In this document: positions 44,380-53,203 of the stretch, piece by piece | Position numbering within the stretch: position 1 is the stretch's first letter | Layout of the letters: the number at the start of each line of letters is the position of its first letter | Source: Dongia_A sp039808885 | Lineage (GTDB): Bacteria > Pseudomonadota > Alphaproteobacteria > Dongiales > Dongiaceae | Reading direction: 5' to 3' | DNA length: 64,000 bases | Assembly (NCBI GenBank): GCA_039808885.1 | Contig: JBDHTX010000001.1 | Span: 229,231-293,230 of the forward strand | Program-made: the position numbers and the translations under genes | The notes under the pieces: generated by a model | Seen by the model: only the letters and a program-made list of their open reading frames with translations | Told to the model about the DNA's origin: nothing | Databases searched by the model: none

Positions 44380-45381
44380 TTGGAACTAGTTTCGGTCGTC
44401 AGCACCTTCAGCATTTTCGCCATCGTCTTCGTCGTGCTCATGGTCCTGGTCGTGGTCATGGCGGTGAAGTCCGTGCCGCAGGGCTATGAATGGACGGTGG
44501 AGCGGTTCGGCCGCTACATCGGGTCGCTCAGGCCGGGTCTCAGCTTCATCGTGCCGTTCTTCGACCGCATCGGCGCCAAGATCAACATGATGGAATCGGT
44601 GCTCGACGTGCCGACCCAGGAAGTCATCACCAAGGACAACGCCATGGTCTCGGTCGACGGCGTGGTGTTCTACCAGGTGCTGGACTCGGCGAAGGCCGCC
44701 TACGAGGTGAACAACCTCGAGAACGCCGTCCTCAACCTCACCATGACCAACGTGCGCACGGTGATGGGCTCGATGGACCTCGACGAGCTGCTGTCGCAGC
44801 GCGACAAGATCAACGCCCAGCTGCTGCACGTGGTCGACGACGCGACGCAGCCCTGGGGCATCAAGGTGACGCGCATCGAGATCCGCGACATCTCGCCGCC
44901 GCGCGACCTGGTGGAATCCATGGCCCGCCAGATGAAGGCCGAGCGCGAGAAGCGCGCGCAGATCCTGGAGGCCGAGGGCGCCCGCGCCGCCGCCATCCTG
45001 CGCGCCGAGGGCGAGAAGCAATCGGCGATCCTGGAGGCAGAAGGCCAGCGCGAAGCCGCCTTCCGCGCCGCCGAGGCGCGCGAGCGCGGCGCCGAAGCCG
45101 AGGCCAAGGCGACGCAGATGGTGTCGGACGCCATCGCCAAGGGCAGCGTGCAGGCGGTCAACTACTTCCTCGGCGTCAAATACGTCGAAGCCTTGCGCGA
45201 CGTGGCCGGTGCGCCGAACCAGAAGGTCATCATGATGCCGCTCGACGCCGCCAATGTCATCGGCGCGCTGGGCGGCATTGCCGAATTGACCAAGGACGCG
45301 ATGCAGAACCGCGCGAGCGGCGGCGGGGGCGGCGGCGGCTCCGGCCCCTGGCAGCAGCCGGGCGGCGCGCCGCGCACCTGA
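44380..45381 (+). CDS. SPFH/Band 7 (stomatin/QmcA-like) membrane protein
   Basis: A protein of 333 residues with an N-terminal membrane helix, a Band 7 domain (about 30-200; ERFGRYIGSLRPGLSFIVPF, RTVMGSMDLDELLSQRDKIN), a long Ala/Glu coiled coil with repeated EAEG units, and a Gly-rich tail. Such proteins form large membrane-bound rings or cages and associate with protein quality control. The start is TTG at 44380 with GGGGAGGG just upstream. It pairs with the NfeD gene 33 bases downstream, as is usual. Confidence 0.92.
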   Translation: MELVSVVSTFSIFAIVFVVLMVLVVVMAVKSVPQGYEWTVERFGRYIGSLRPGLSFIVPFFDRIGAKINMMESVLDVPTQEVITKDNAMVSVDGVVFYQVLDSAKAAYEVNNLENAVLNLTMTNVRTVMGSMDLDELLSQRDKINAQLLHVVDDATQPWGIKVTRIEIRDISPPRDLVESMARQMKAEREKRAQILEAEGARAAAILRAEGEKQSAILEAEGQREAAFRAAEARERGAEAEAKATQMVSDAIAKGSVQAVNYFLGVKYVEALRDVAGAPNQKVIMMPLDAANVIGALGGIAELTKDAMQNRASGGGGGGGSGPWQQPGGAPRT

Positions 45382-45414
45382 CGCCCGACTCAACTGGACG
45401 AGCGAGACTGACGC

Positions 45415-45867
45415 ATGGACATCCTGAGCTGGCTGGACGGCATACAGTTCTGGCACTGGTGGATCCTGGCCGTGATCCTGGCCGCGATCGAGATCGTGGC
45501 GCCCGGCGTGTTCTTCATCTGGATCGGCGTCGCGGCGGCGGTCACCGGCCTGATCACCTGGATCGTCCCACTCAGCTGGCAGATCGAGGCGATCATCTTC
45601 GCGGTGCTCTCGGTGCTGACCGTCCTCGCCTGGCGCAGCTACCAGAAGAAGACTCATCAGGACCAGCCGACGAGCACGCTCAACCGGCGGGGCGAGCAGA
45701 TGATCGGCCGCTACACCGTGCTAAGTGAGCCGATCGAGAACGGCCGCGGCAAGGCCAAGCTGGACGACACCGTCTGGCGCGTCGAAGGCCCGGACCTGCC
45801 CGCCGGCACGCGCATCACCGTCACCGGCATCGACGGCGCCATCCTGAAGGTGGAAGCGGCGCGATAG
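45415..45867 (+). CDS. NfeD-family membrane protein
   Basis: A protein of 150 residues with an N-terminal membrane part of two to three helices (WWILAVILAAIEIVAPGVFFIWIG and following) and a C-terminal soluble OB-fold (GRYTVLSEPIENGRGKAKLDDTVW; landmark G-R-G-K-A). NfeD proteins are partners of SPFH proteins, here the product of 44380-45381. This is the short form without a protease domain. Confidence 0.92.
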   Translation: MDILSWLDGIQFWHWWILAVILAAIEIVAPGVFFIWIGVAAAVTGLITWIVPLSWQIEAIIFAVLSVLTVLAWRSYQKKTHQDQPTSTLNRRGEQMIGRYTVLSEPIENGRGKAKLDDTVWRVEGPDLPAGTRITVTGIDGAILKVEAAR

Positions 45868-45873
45868 AGGGCG

Positions 45874-46812
45874 CTATGCCGTCTCCGCCCCGTAGTAGAG
45901 CGTCACCGTGTGCTTCGCCTCGGCGAAGAACAGCCAGCGCTCGGTGATCGTGCCCAACGCGTTCGACAGCACCGCCAGCACCAGCAGCACGATGGCGACG
46001 ATGTCCGGCATCAGCATGGCGAGCAGCGTCAGCAAGGCGGGCACGCGGAAGCCCACGACCAGGGCAATGGCGCGCAGCTTCTCCGCATGCTTGCGGGCGA
46101 TGCGGAAGCCCATTTCCTTCTGCAGGTAGTTCTCTTCCGTGTGCGGCGCGGCCAGCATGCGGACCTTGCCGATGCGCCCCAGGCCGGTGGCGCTTTCCGC
46201 CGTCGCGGCATGCGGGTTCGCATCGAGGAAGCGCCAGTAGCGCTGCTTCAGGAACGCCGACAGGCCGAGGCCGATGAGCGCGAAATCATAGGCGCGCGGC
46301 TGCGAGGCCGGCACGATCTCCGCCCACAGGGTCAGCCACAGGGCGCCGCTGGCCAGCCCCATGGCGAGGTAGCCGGGCAGCACCCAGCCATTGTTCCAGG
46401 CGCGGACCGGCTTCAGGCTGGCATAGATCATGGCCGTCGCGCAGACCGTGCCGATCGCCGACAGGGCGGCGAGCAGGCCCCACCAGCCCCAGATCGCGCC
46501 GCCGAACAGCCAGCCGATCGCATAGAGCCCGGCCGGGATGAAGGTGAAGACCGCCAGCACGCCCTCGCGCGACAGCCAGGATGTGCGCCACTGCGTGAGC
46601 GCGCGCCAGGCGCGCTCCGGATGGCCGAGATGCAGGGTCGAGGAGGTCAGCCCGCCGCCGATCATCCCCAGCGCCCAGACGAAGGCGATCCAGCCTGACG
46701 TGGCATCGGGATCGATCGCCCCCACCCAGCCGAACAGCCCCAGCAGCGCCAGCATGGCGTAGCCGCCGCCAGACGCGCAGGTGAACAGGATGACGGAGAA
46801 GGCGGGATGCAT
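45874..46812 (-). CDS. soeC: Sulfite dehydrogenase (quinone)/DMSO reductase-type membrane anchor subunit
   Basis: A protein of 312 residues with about eight membrane helices, DmsC family, beginning MHPAFSVILFTCASGGGY. It anchors the molybdenum and iron-sulfur subunits and exchanges electrons with quinone. The ATG at 46812 has AAGGAG 10 bases upstream, a site that belongs to the edge of the repeat separating it from soeB. The third gene of the run soeA-soeB-soeC. Specific assignment to sulfite oxidation rests on the catalytic subunit. Confidence 0.85.
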   Translation of the reverse strand: MHPAFSVILFTCASGGGYAMLALLGLFGWVGAIDPDATSGWIAFVWALGMIGGGLTSSTLHLGHPERAWRALTQWRTSWLSREGVLAVFTFIPAGLYAIGWLFGGAIWGWWGLLAALSAIGTVCATAMIYASLKPVRAWNNGWVLPGYLAMGLASGALWLTLWAEIVPASQPRAYDFALIGLGLSAFLKQRYWRFLDANPHAATAESATGLGRIGKVRMLAAPHTEENYLQKEMGFRIARKHAEKLRAIALVVGFRVPALLTLLAMLMPDIVAIVLLVLAVLSNALGTITERWLFFAEAKHTVTLYYGAETA

Positions 46813-46818
46813 CTTAGT

Positions 46819-47050
46819 TCAACTCCTTCCCCCCTTGCGGGGGAAGGCAGCGGAGCCTTAGCGAGCAACGCGAGCTTAGGCGTAGCCGGAAGGGGGGTCG
46901 CGCGCTGCGCGCGCGCATCGCCGGAGGCGATGAGACGTGACGATTCTCATTGGAGAAACCCGGCGCTGCATCACCCCCCTTCCCCACCTTCCCCCGGCCC
47001 GTCGGCGAATGCCGACATTCGTCGGCGTGGGGGGGAAGGGGCGCACCGAG
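46819..47050. repeat. GC-rich long inverted repeat, family 2, copy c (soeB-soeC gap)
   Basis: It starts ACTCCTTCCCCCCTTGCGGG and shares most of its left half with the copy at 29026, including GGCAGCGGAG, GCGAGCAA, GTAGCCGGA and GGGGGGTCGCG. The right half carries an extra hairpin, GTCGGCGAATGCCGACATTCGTCGGC. It separates soeB from soeC inside one operon; on the minus strand its edge provides AAGGAG for soeC. Confidence 0.75.
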
Positions 47051-47073
47051 TAGGGCGGAAAGAGGATTTGAAC

Positions 47074-47835
47074 TCATCGCGACAGCACCCGGTCGAGCCA
47101 GCGGAGGACCTTGTTGCCGGTCTCGTAGCTCGGCCCGTGGGCAAGCTGCGGCAGCGGCTGCGCCGCGCCGCCGGCGCAGCCCTGGCTTTCGAGCCGCGGC
47201 CGCGGCGGCAGGTATTTGTTGGTGGGCTTGTAGCCCAGCTCCGGCATCAGATCGTAGCCGCCGCGCTCCGCCACCAGCTTCGATACCTCCGACTGGCTGT
47301 CGCCCAGATCGCCGAAATGCCTGGCGCCCACCGGGCAGGTGGCGACACAGGCCGGCACCCGCTCCGCCTCTTCCAGGGTCTCGTTGTAGATGCGGTCGAT
47401 GCAGAGCGTGCACTTCTTCATCACGCCGACATCTTCGTCGAACTCGCGGGCGCCATAGGGGCAGGCCCAGGAACACAGCTTGCAGCCGATGCAGGTGTCC
47501 TCGTTCACCAGCACGATGCCGTCCTCGCCGCGCTTGAAGGAGGCACCCGTGGGACAGACGGTGACGCAGGCGGGCTCGGCGCAATGCAGGCAGGATTTCG
47601 GGAAATGCACCGTGCGGCCGGCCGCCCCGTCGCCGGCCTCGTAGGTGTGGACGCGGTTGAACCACACGCCGGACGGCGCATCGCCCCAGGCCTCGAAATC
47701 GGTCAGCGGCGCCATGTGGCCGCCGGTGTTCCATTCCTTGCAATTGACCGCGCAGGCATGACAACCGACGCAGATGTCGAGATCGATGACCAGGCCGAGC
47801 TGGCGTTGCGACGGATTCTGCGGCAGGGACGTCAT
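47074..47835 (-). CDS. soeB: Sulfite dehydrogenase (quinone)/DMSO reductase-type iron-sulfur subunit
   Basis: A protein of 253 residues with four [4Fe-4S] cluster motifs of the DmsB family: CVGCHACAVNC, CLHCAEPACVTVCP, CIGCKLCSWACP and CTLCIDRI with CVATCP. It carries electrons between the molybdenum subunit and the membrane anchor. The C-terminal extension (PELGYKPTNKYLPPR) is typical of SoeB-like members. The ATG at 47835 overlaps the soeA stop (ATGA). Confidence 0.88.
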   Translation of the reverse strand: MTSLPQNPSQRQLGLVIDLDICVGCHACAVNCKEWNTGGHMAPLTDFEAWGDAPSGVWFNRVHTYEAGDGAAGRTVHFPKSCLHCAEPACVTVCPTGASFKRGEDGIVLVNEDTCIGCKLCSWACPYGAREFDEDVGVMKKCTLCIDRIYNETLEEAERVPACVATCPVGARHFGDLGDSQSEVSKLVAERGGYDLMPELGYKPTNKYLPPRPRLESQGCAGGAAQPLPQLAHGPSYETGNKVLRWLDRVLSR

Positions 47836-50789
47836 CGCCGCCCCCGCGTGGGCCGCGCGCTCTTTTCCGGCCGGTCGCGGAAGGCGGCGCCATAGCCGAG
47901 ATCCCCGGTCGCCTTGGGCAGAGGGGGCACCAAGGCGTCGAAGCCCGGCGCGGTCTCGCCGGCTTCGCTTTCGGCGCATTTCACCAGCCGCACCTTGAGA
48001 TCGTACCAGGCCGCCTGGCCGGTGACCGGGTCGATGTTGGCGTAACGATGGCCGTCTGGCTGGGCGGGCAGCAGTTCCGAGATCACGTGGTTGAGCAGGA
48101 AGCCCTTCTGCGATTCGGGTGCGTCGGGCGAGAGGTTCCAGGCGCCCTTGCGCTTGCCGATGGCGTTCCAGGTCCATACCGTGTCCGGGTTGACGCCCTC
48201 CATCAGCTTCACTTCCGCCTTCACCCTGCCATGCGGGCTTTCGATCCACACCCAGTCGCCGTCGGCGAGGCCGAGCCTCTCGCCCGTGGGCCGCGCGATG
48301 AACAGCGGGTTGCGCGCCTGGATCTGCCGCAGCCAGGCGTTCTGCGAGCCCCAGGAGTGATACATGTGCATCGGGCGCTGGGTCAGCGCATGCAGGGCGA
48401 AATCCGGCGCCGCGTTGGGCGCCTCCAGCGCCCCTTCAACGCCATGCGGCGGATACCAGCAGGGCAAGGGATCGAAGCCCGCCTTCACCCGGGCGCGCAG
48501 ATGGTCCGGCGGCTGACGCTCGCCGAAGCCCTCCGCCGCCAGCTGGAACTTGCGCAGCGGCTCGGAATAGATCTGCAGCACGATCTGCTGCGGCTTGTCG
48601 AGGAAGCCGCGCGGGATCGCCCAGTCGAAGAAATCCTTGTTGGCGAAGCGGTGGAAGCGCGCGCTCTCCGGGATCTCGCCGCGCCAGAAGGCGCCGTTCT
48701 CGATATAGCGGTCGAGCTGCCGGCGGTTGGGCTCGCCCTGCCCTTCGCGGTCCTCGTCATGGCCGCGCCAGCCGGCCAGCATGCCGATGCCCGGGCGACG
48801 CTCGTGCCAGACCAGATAGTCCTTGAGGCCGCCGGGATAGAGCGCCTTGCCCTGGCCGTCGATCATGCCCGGCAGCTTCAGCCGGGCGCCCAGGTCGAGC
48901 AGCACGTCCTGGAACGGCCGCACGTCGCGGTCGGGATTCAAGACCGGGCGGCGGATCGCATCGGCGGCGCCGTCGGGATCGCTGATCGGCCGGTCGAGCA
49001 GCGAGATGCAATCCCAGCGCTCCAGATAGGTCGTATCCGGCAGCACCAGATCGGCATAGGCCACCATCTCCGAATAGAAGGCGTCGGCATAGATGATGTG
49101 CGGGATCCTGTACTCCCCGGTCGCCGGATCCTTGTCCGCCATCATGCGCATGGCATCGCCGGCATTCATCGACGAGTTCCAGGCCATGTTGGCCATGAAC
49201 ATGAACAGCGTGTCGATCGGGTACGGGTCGCCGGCCCAGGCATTGTGGATGACCATGTGCATCAGGCCGTGCACCGCCAGCGGCGCGTCCCAGCTGAAGG
49301 CCTTGTCGATGCGGTGCGGCTTGCCGTCCGCGTCGATCAGCAGGTCTTCCGGCGCGGCCGGGAAGCCGAGCGGCAGGCCCTTCAGCGGCTGCATCGGGCC
49401 CATCTGCGCGGCGGGCTTCGCCGGCGGCGGCGCCGCCTTCGGGAAGGGCGGCTTGTAGCGGAAGCCGCCGGGGCAATCGATCGAGCCCAGCAGCATCTGC
49501 AGCAGATGGATGGCGCGGCAAGTCTGGAAGCCGTTGGCATGGGCGCTGATGCCGCGCATCGCATGCATGGAGACCGGGCGGCCGATGATCTTGTCGTGGC
49601 GCCGCCCGGCCCAGTCGGTCCAGGCGATGGGCAGCTCGATCTGCTGCTCGAAGGCGGCCTCGGCCAGCTCGGCGGCAATCCGGCGGATGGTGTCGGCGGG
49701 GATGCCGATCTTCGCCGCGACCCGCTCGGCCGAATATTCCTCGTCCAGGTAGCGCGCCGCCATCAGTTCGAAGACGGGGCGGGCCTGTTTCCCATCCGGC
49801 AGGGCGACCGCGCCGACCAGGCGCGGCGCGGCGTCGGCCTCCAGCGCGTTGCGCAGGGCTTCGGCCTTGGCATCGAAGCAGAGCGGGTTGCCAGCGCCGT
49901 CGCGGGCGATCAGGCCGTGATCGGCCTGGCCCGGATTGTCGATCACCAGCCAGGGCGCGTTGGTGTAGCGCACCAGGAAATCGAGATCGATGCGGTCGGC
50001 CTTCAGCAGCTCATGCACCAGGGCCAGCACGAACAGGCCGTCGGTGCCCGGCGTGATGCCGATCCATTCGTCGGCGATGGCCGAATAGCCGGTCCGGATC
50101 GGGTTGACCGAGACGAACTTGGCGCGTGCCTCCGCCGGACGGTTCTTCAGCCGGCCGAGGCCGATCTTGATCGGGTTGCTGCCGTGATCCTCGGCCACGC
50201 CGAACATCAGGAAATAGCGCGTGCGCTCCCAATCCGGCTCGCCGAATTCCCAGAACGAGCCGCCGATGGTATAGAGCCCGGCCGCCGCCATGTTGACCGA
50301 GCAGAAGCCGCCATGCGCGGCGTAGTTGGGCGTGCCGAACTGCGCCGCCCACCAGCCGGTCAGCGCCTGGCTCTGGTCGCGGCCGGTGAAGAAGGCGAGT
50401 TTCCTGGGGTCGGTGGCGCGAATCTTCGACAGCCATCCGGTGGCGATGGCGAGCGCCTCCTCCCACTCGATCTCCTGGAACTCGCCCTTTCCGCGCTCGC
50501 CCACGCGCTTCAGCGGCTTCCTGAGCCGCGAGGGCGCGTATTGCGTCATGATGCCGGCGGAGCCCTTGGCGCAGAGCACGCCCTGGTTCACCGGGTGGTC
50601 GCGGTTGCCCTCGATGTAGCGGACGCGGCCGTCCTGCAGGTGCACCTTGATGCCGCAGCGGCAGGCGCACATGTAGCAGGTGGTCGCCACCGTCTGGTCA
50701 CTGACGTGAGGCGACAGGTCGATCGCCTGCTCGTCGGCGCGCGGCGCCGGCGGGCTCTGCGGCTCCGCGATATATCGGCGATCGGACAT
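47832..50789 (-). CDS. soeA: Molybdopterin oxidoreductase, probable sulfite dehydrogenase (quinone) catalytic subunit
   Basis: A protein of 985 residues of the DMSO reductase family. The N-terminal [4Fe-4S] cysteines are C38, C41, C45 and C73 (CYMCACRCG, LCAKG), followed by the molybdopterin-guanine-dinucleotide domains (FFTGRDQSQALTGWWAAQFG; GGSFWEFGEPDWE) and the C-terminal dinucleotide domain. No Tat signal is visible, so it probably faces the cytoplasm, as SoeA does in purple sulfur bacteria and roseobacters. SoeABC oxidises sulfite to sulfate and reduces quinone. The CYMCACRCGIKVHL start and gene order fit SoeA better than a DMSO or thiosulfate reductase, but experimental proof is needed. 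Confidence 0.8.
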   Translation of the reverse strand: MSDRRYIAEPQSPPAPRADEQAIDLSPHVSDQTVATTCYMCACRCGIKVHLQDGRVRYIEGNRDHPVNQGVLCAKGSAGIMTQYAPSRLRKPLKRVGERGKGEFQEIEWEEALAIATGWLSKIRATDPRKLAFFTGRDQSQALTGWWAAQFGTPNYAAHGGFCSVNMAAAGLYTIGGSFWEFGEPDWERTRYFLMFGVAEDHGSNPIKIGLGRLKNRPAEARAKFVSVNPIRTGYSAIADEWIGITPGTDGLFVLALVHELLKADRIDLDFLVRYTNAPWLVIDNPGQADHGLIARDGAGNPLCFDAKAEALRNALEADAAPRLVGAVALPDGKQARPVFELMAARYLDEEYSAERVAAKIGIPADTIRRIAAELAEAAFEQQIELPIAWTDWAGRRHDKIIGRPVSMHAMRGISAHANGFQTCRAIHLLQMLLGSIDCPGGFRYKPPFPKAAPPPAKPAAQMGPMQPLKGLPLGFPAAPEDLLIDADGKPHRIDKAFSWDAPLAVHGLMHMVIHNAWAGDPYPIDTLFMFMANMAWNSSMNAGDAMRMMADKDPATGEYRIPHIIYADAFYSEMVAYADLVLPDTTYLERWDCISLLDRPISDPDGAADAIRRPVLNPDRDVRPFQDVLLDLGARLKLPGMIDGQGKALYPGGLKDYLVWHERRPGIGMLAGWRGHDEDREGQGEPNRRQLDRYIENGAFWRGEIPESARFHRFANKDFFDWAIPRGFLDKPQQIVLQIYSEPLRKFQLAAEGFGERQPPDHLRARVKAGFDPLPCWYPPHGVEGALEAPNAAPDFALHALTQRPMHMYHSWGSQNAWLRQIQARNPLFIARPTGERLGLADGDWVWIESPHGRVKAEVKLMEGVNPDTVWTWNAIGKRKGAWNLSPDAPESQKGFLLNHVISELLPAQPDGHRYANIDPVTGQAAWYDLKVRLVKCAESEAGETAPGFDALVPPLPKATGDLGYGAAFRDRPEKSARPTRGRR

Positions 50790-50857
50790 GCCTCGGGCCG
50801 CTGCCCCCTTCCCAGAAACTCTAGCGGCGGGTGCGGTGGCGACCGGCCGCCGGCCGG

Positions 50858-52168
50858 TCAGTATTCCGAGAACACCTCGCGGAAGATGCCGTAGATCTCG
50901 TCGATGTCCCGCTTCTCGGCCACCAGCGCCGGCGCGCAGATGCCGGCATCCCCGGTGAACTTAATATGCAGGCCGCGCTTGAACAATCTTTTGGTGGCGT
51001 CGGTGCCGCGCAGGCCCGGCCGCTCGGCCGGGGCCAGGTCGATGCCGCACAGCATGCCGTAGCCGCGGATGTCGGTGACCGCCTTGATGTCCTTCAGCGC
51101 GTACATGCGGTCCAGGAAATAGTCCGACATCTCCGCCGCCCGCTCGAACAGGCCCTCGCGCTCGTAGATGTCCAGTGCGGCGATGCCGGCGGCGCAGGCC
51201 GCCGGATGGGCGGAATAGGTGTAGCCGTGGAAGAATTCCACAGCGCCGTCGAGCGCCGCGCTCGTGATGGTGTGATAGATCTTCTCGCTGACCGCCACGG
51301 CCCCCATCGGCAGGGCGCCGTTGGTCAGCGCCTTGGCCATGGTGATCATGTCGGGCTGCACGCCGAAGCTCTGCGCCGCGAAGGCCTTGCCGGTGCGCCC
51401 GAAGCCGCAGATGACCTCATCGAACACCAGCAGGATGCCGTGCCGGTCGCAGATGGCCCGCAGCCGCTCGAGATAGCCCTTGGGCGGCACCAGCACGCCG
51501 GTCGAGCCGGCGATCGGCTCGACGAAGCAGGCGGCGATGGAGCGCGGGCCGTAGAGGTCGACGAAGCGCTGCAGATCGTCCGCCAGCTCGGCGCCCTTTT
51601 CCGGCTGGCCGCGGGTGAAGCGCGCATCCGGCGACCAGGTATGGCGCAGATGGGCGACGCCCGGCATCACCGCGCCGAAGGCCTCGCGGTTGCGGACCAT
51701 GCCGCTCAAGCTGACGCCGCCGATATTGACGCCGTGATAGGCGCGCTCGCGGCTGACGAAGCGGGTGCGCTGGCCCTCGCCCTTGGCCACGTGGTAGGCG
51801 AGCGCGATTTTCAGCGCGGTGTCGACCGATTCCGAGCCGGAATTGCAGAAGAACACGTAGTCGAGGTCGCCGGGCGTGATCTTCGCCACCTTGCGCGCCA
51901 GTTCGAAGCTGGCCGGATGGCCGAGCTGGAAATGCGGCGTGTAGTCGATCTCCTGCATCGAGGCATGCACCGCCTCGGTGATCTCGGCGCGGCCGTGGCC
52001 GGCGGCGCAGCAGAACAGGCCCGAGGACGCGTCGATCAGCTTGTCGCCCTGGTGGTTCCAGTAATGCATGCCCTTGGCCTTGACCATCAGGCGGGGGGCC
52101 GCCTTGAAGTCGCGGTTGGCGGTGAAGGGCATCCAGTGGTTTTCGAGCGAATTCGCGGTGTATTGCAT
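50858..52168 (-). CDS. Class III omega-amino-acid:pyruvate aminotransferase (beta-alanine--pyruvate type)
   Basis: A PLP enzyme of 436 residues with NHWMPFTANRDFK, SGLFCCAAGHGR, FCNSGSESVDTALKIA, FDEVICGFGRTGKAFAAQ (Asp for the PLP ring) and the PLP lysine in DMITMAKALTNGALPMGAV. Block for block it follows bacterial beta-alanine:pyruvate transaminases. It would convert beta-alanine or a similar omega-amine to an aldehyde or semialdehyde. AAGGA precedes the ATG at 52168. It lies between the ABC importer genes and soeABC on one strand. Confidence 0.85.
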   Translation of the reverse strand: MQYTANSLENHWMPFTANRDFKAAPRLMVKAKGMHYWNHQGDKLIDASSGLFCCAAGHGRAEITEAVHASMQEIDYTPHFQLGHPASFELARKVAKITPGDLDYVFFCNSGSESVDTALKIALAYHVAKGEGQRTRFVSRERAYHGVNIGGVSLSGMVRNREAFGAVMPGVAHLRHTWSPDARFTRGQPEKGAELADDLQRFVDLYGPRSIAACFVEPIAGSTGVLVPPKGYLERLRAICDRHGILLVFDEVICGFGRTGKAFAAQSFGVQPDMITMAKALTNGALPMGAVAVSEKIYHTITSAALDGAVEFFHGYTYSAHPAACAAGIAALDIYEREGLFERAAEMSDYFLDRMYALKDIKAVTDIRGYGMLCGIDLAPAERPGLRGTDATKRLFKRGLHIKFTGDAGICAPALVAEKRDIDEIYGIFREVFSEY

Positions 52169-52324
52169 GGCTTTGTTTCCTTGCGGGCGAGCAGCGCCGT
52201 CTGGCCCCATCCTAGGGGGCCAGCCCTGGCCCCAATAGGGACAGATTGGCCGAATCGAGCGGGTCAGCGGCCGCAATCCCCCGCATTTCCGGGGCCGCAC
52301 CGCCCGGCCCCGCCGGCAAGCGCC

Positions 52325-53203
52325 CTAGGCGGCGGCCTCGGCCTCGATCCGCTCGGCCATGATCGCCTGGCGCTGGGCGCGGATGGCGCGCGCCTGCTCG
52401 CGCCGCTTCAGCACCTCGTAGACGATGGCGCCGACCAGCGAGATGCTGATGATGATGACGGCGAGCGCGGACAGGGCCGGCGTGGTGCCCTGCCTGACCT
52501 GGCCGGCCAGCACGGTCACCAGCGTCTTGTCGGCGAGGATGGCGAAGGTGGTGGTGTTGTAGTTCTCGAAGGAGGAGAGAAAGCCGATCACCACCGCCGA
52601 GACCACCGCCGGCTTCAGGAAGGGCAGCAGGATGTGCCAGAAGACCTGCGGATAGGAAGCGCCGAGGTCGAGCGCGGCCTCCTCCTGGGCGCGGTCGAAG
52701 CGGGTGAGCCGCGCCATGAAGATCAGCAGGCAATAGGCCGAGACGAAGCTCGACTGGCCGAGGATGGCCAGGATGATGCCCTTGTAGAACACCGCCTTGG
52801 TGATGTCGGTGACGCCCATGACGTCCTTCCAGAAGATCACCGTGGAGATGCCGATGATGACGCCGGGGGTCAGCAGCGGCGAGATCGTCACCAGATAGAA
52901 CAGCCCGCGCGCCCGGTGATAGATCTGGTTCATGATGATCGAGGCGGCAAGGCCCGCCGGCACCGAGACCGCGATCACGCCGAAGCCGATGATGATCGAG
53001 TTCTGCAGGCCGGCCATCATGTTGCGGTCGTTCCACAGCTTGACGAACCAGTCGAGGGTGAAGGATTCGAAGGGATAGGCCTGCGGGTAGTTGGGCGAAT
53101 TGAACGCCGTGATGCCCATGACGATGAGCGGGCCAAACAGATAGGCGAAGAACAGGAAGATGTAGAAGCCGATCATCCCCCGCATGACGTAGGCGGACTT
53201 CAT
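52325..53203 (-). CDS. Polyamine-type ABC transporter permease (PotC/PotI-like)
   Basis: A protein of 292 residues with about six membrane helices and the EAA loop EEAALDLGASYPQVFWHILLP (E-A-A-x-D-L-G landmark) that contacts the ATPase. Starts at ATG 53203, overlapping the stop of the other permease gene (ATGA). The cytoplasmic tail is rich in Arg, Gln and Ala. Works with the permease at 53200, ATPase at 54197 and binding protein at 55429. Confidence 0.9.
   Translation of the reverse strand: MKSAYVMRGMIGFYIFLFFAYLFGPLIVMGITAFNSPNYPQAYPFESFTLDWFVKLWNDRNMMAGLQNSIIIGFGVIAVSVPAGLAASIIMNQIYHRARGLFYLVTISPLLTPGVIIGISTVIFWKDVMGVTDITKAVFYKGIILAILGQSSFVSAYCLLIFMARLTRFDRAQEEAALDLGASYPQVFWHILLPFLKPAVVSAVVIGFLSSFENYNTTTFAILADKTLVTVLAGQVRQGTTPALSALAVIIISISLVGAIVYEVLKRREQARAIRAQRQAIMAERIEAEAAA

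Noticed and set aside
50858..52168. Taurine:pyruvate aminotransferase (Tpa) as the specific name
   Set aside because: The motif pattern matches beta-alanine:pyruvate transaminases block for block, and xsc is not beside it, so the narrower taurine name is not supported.
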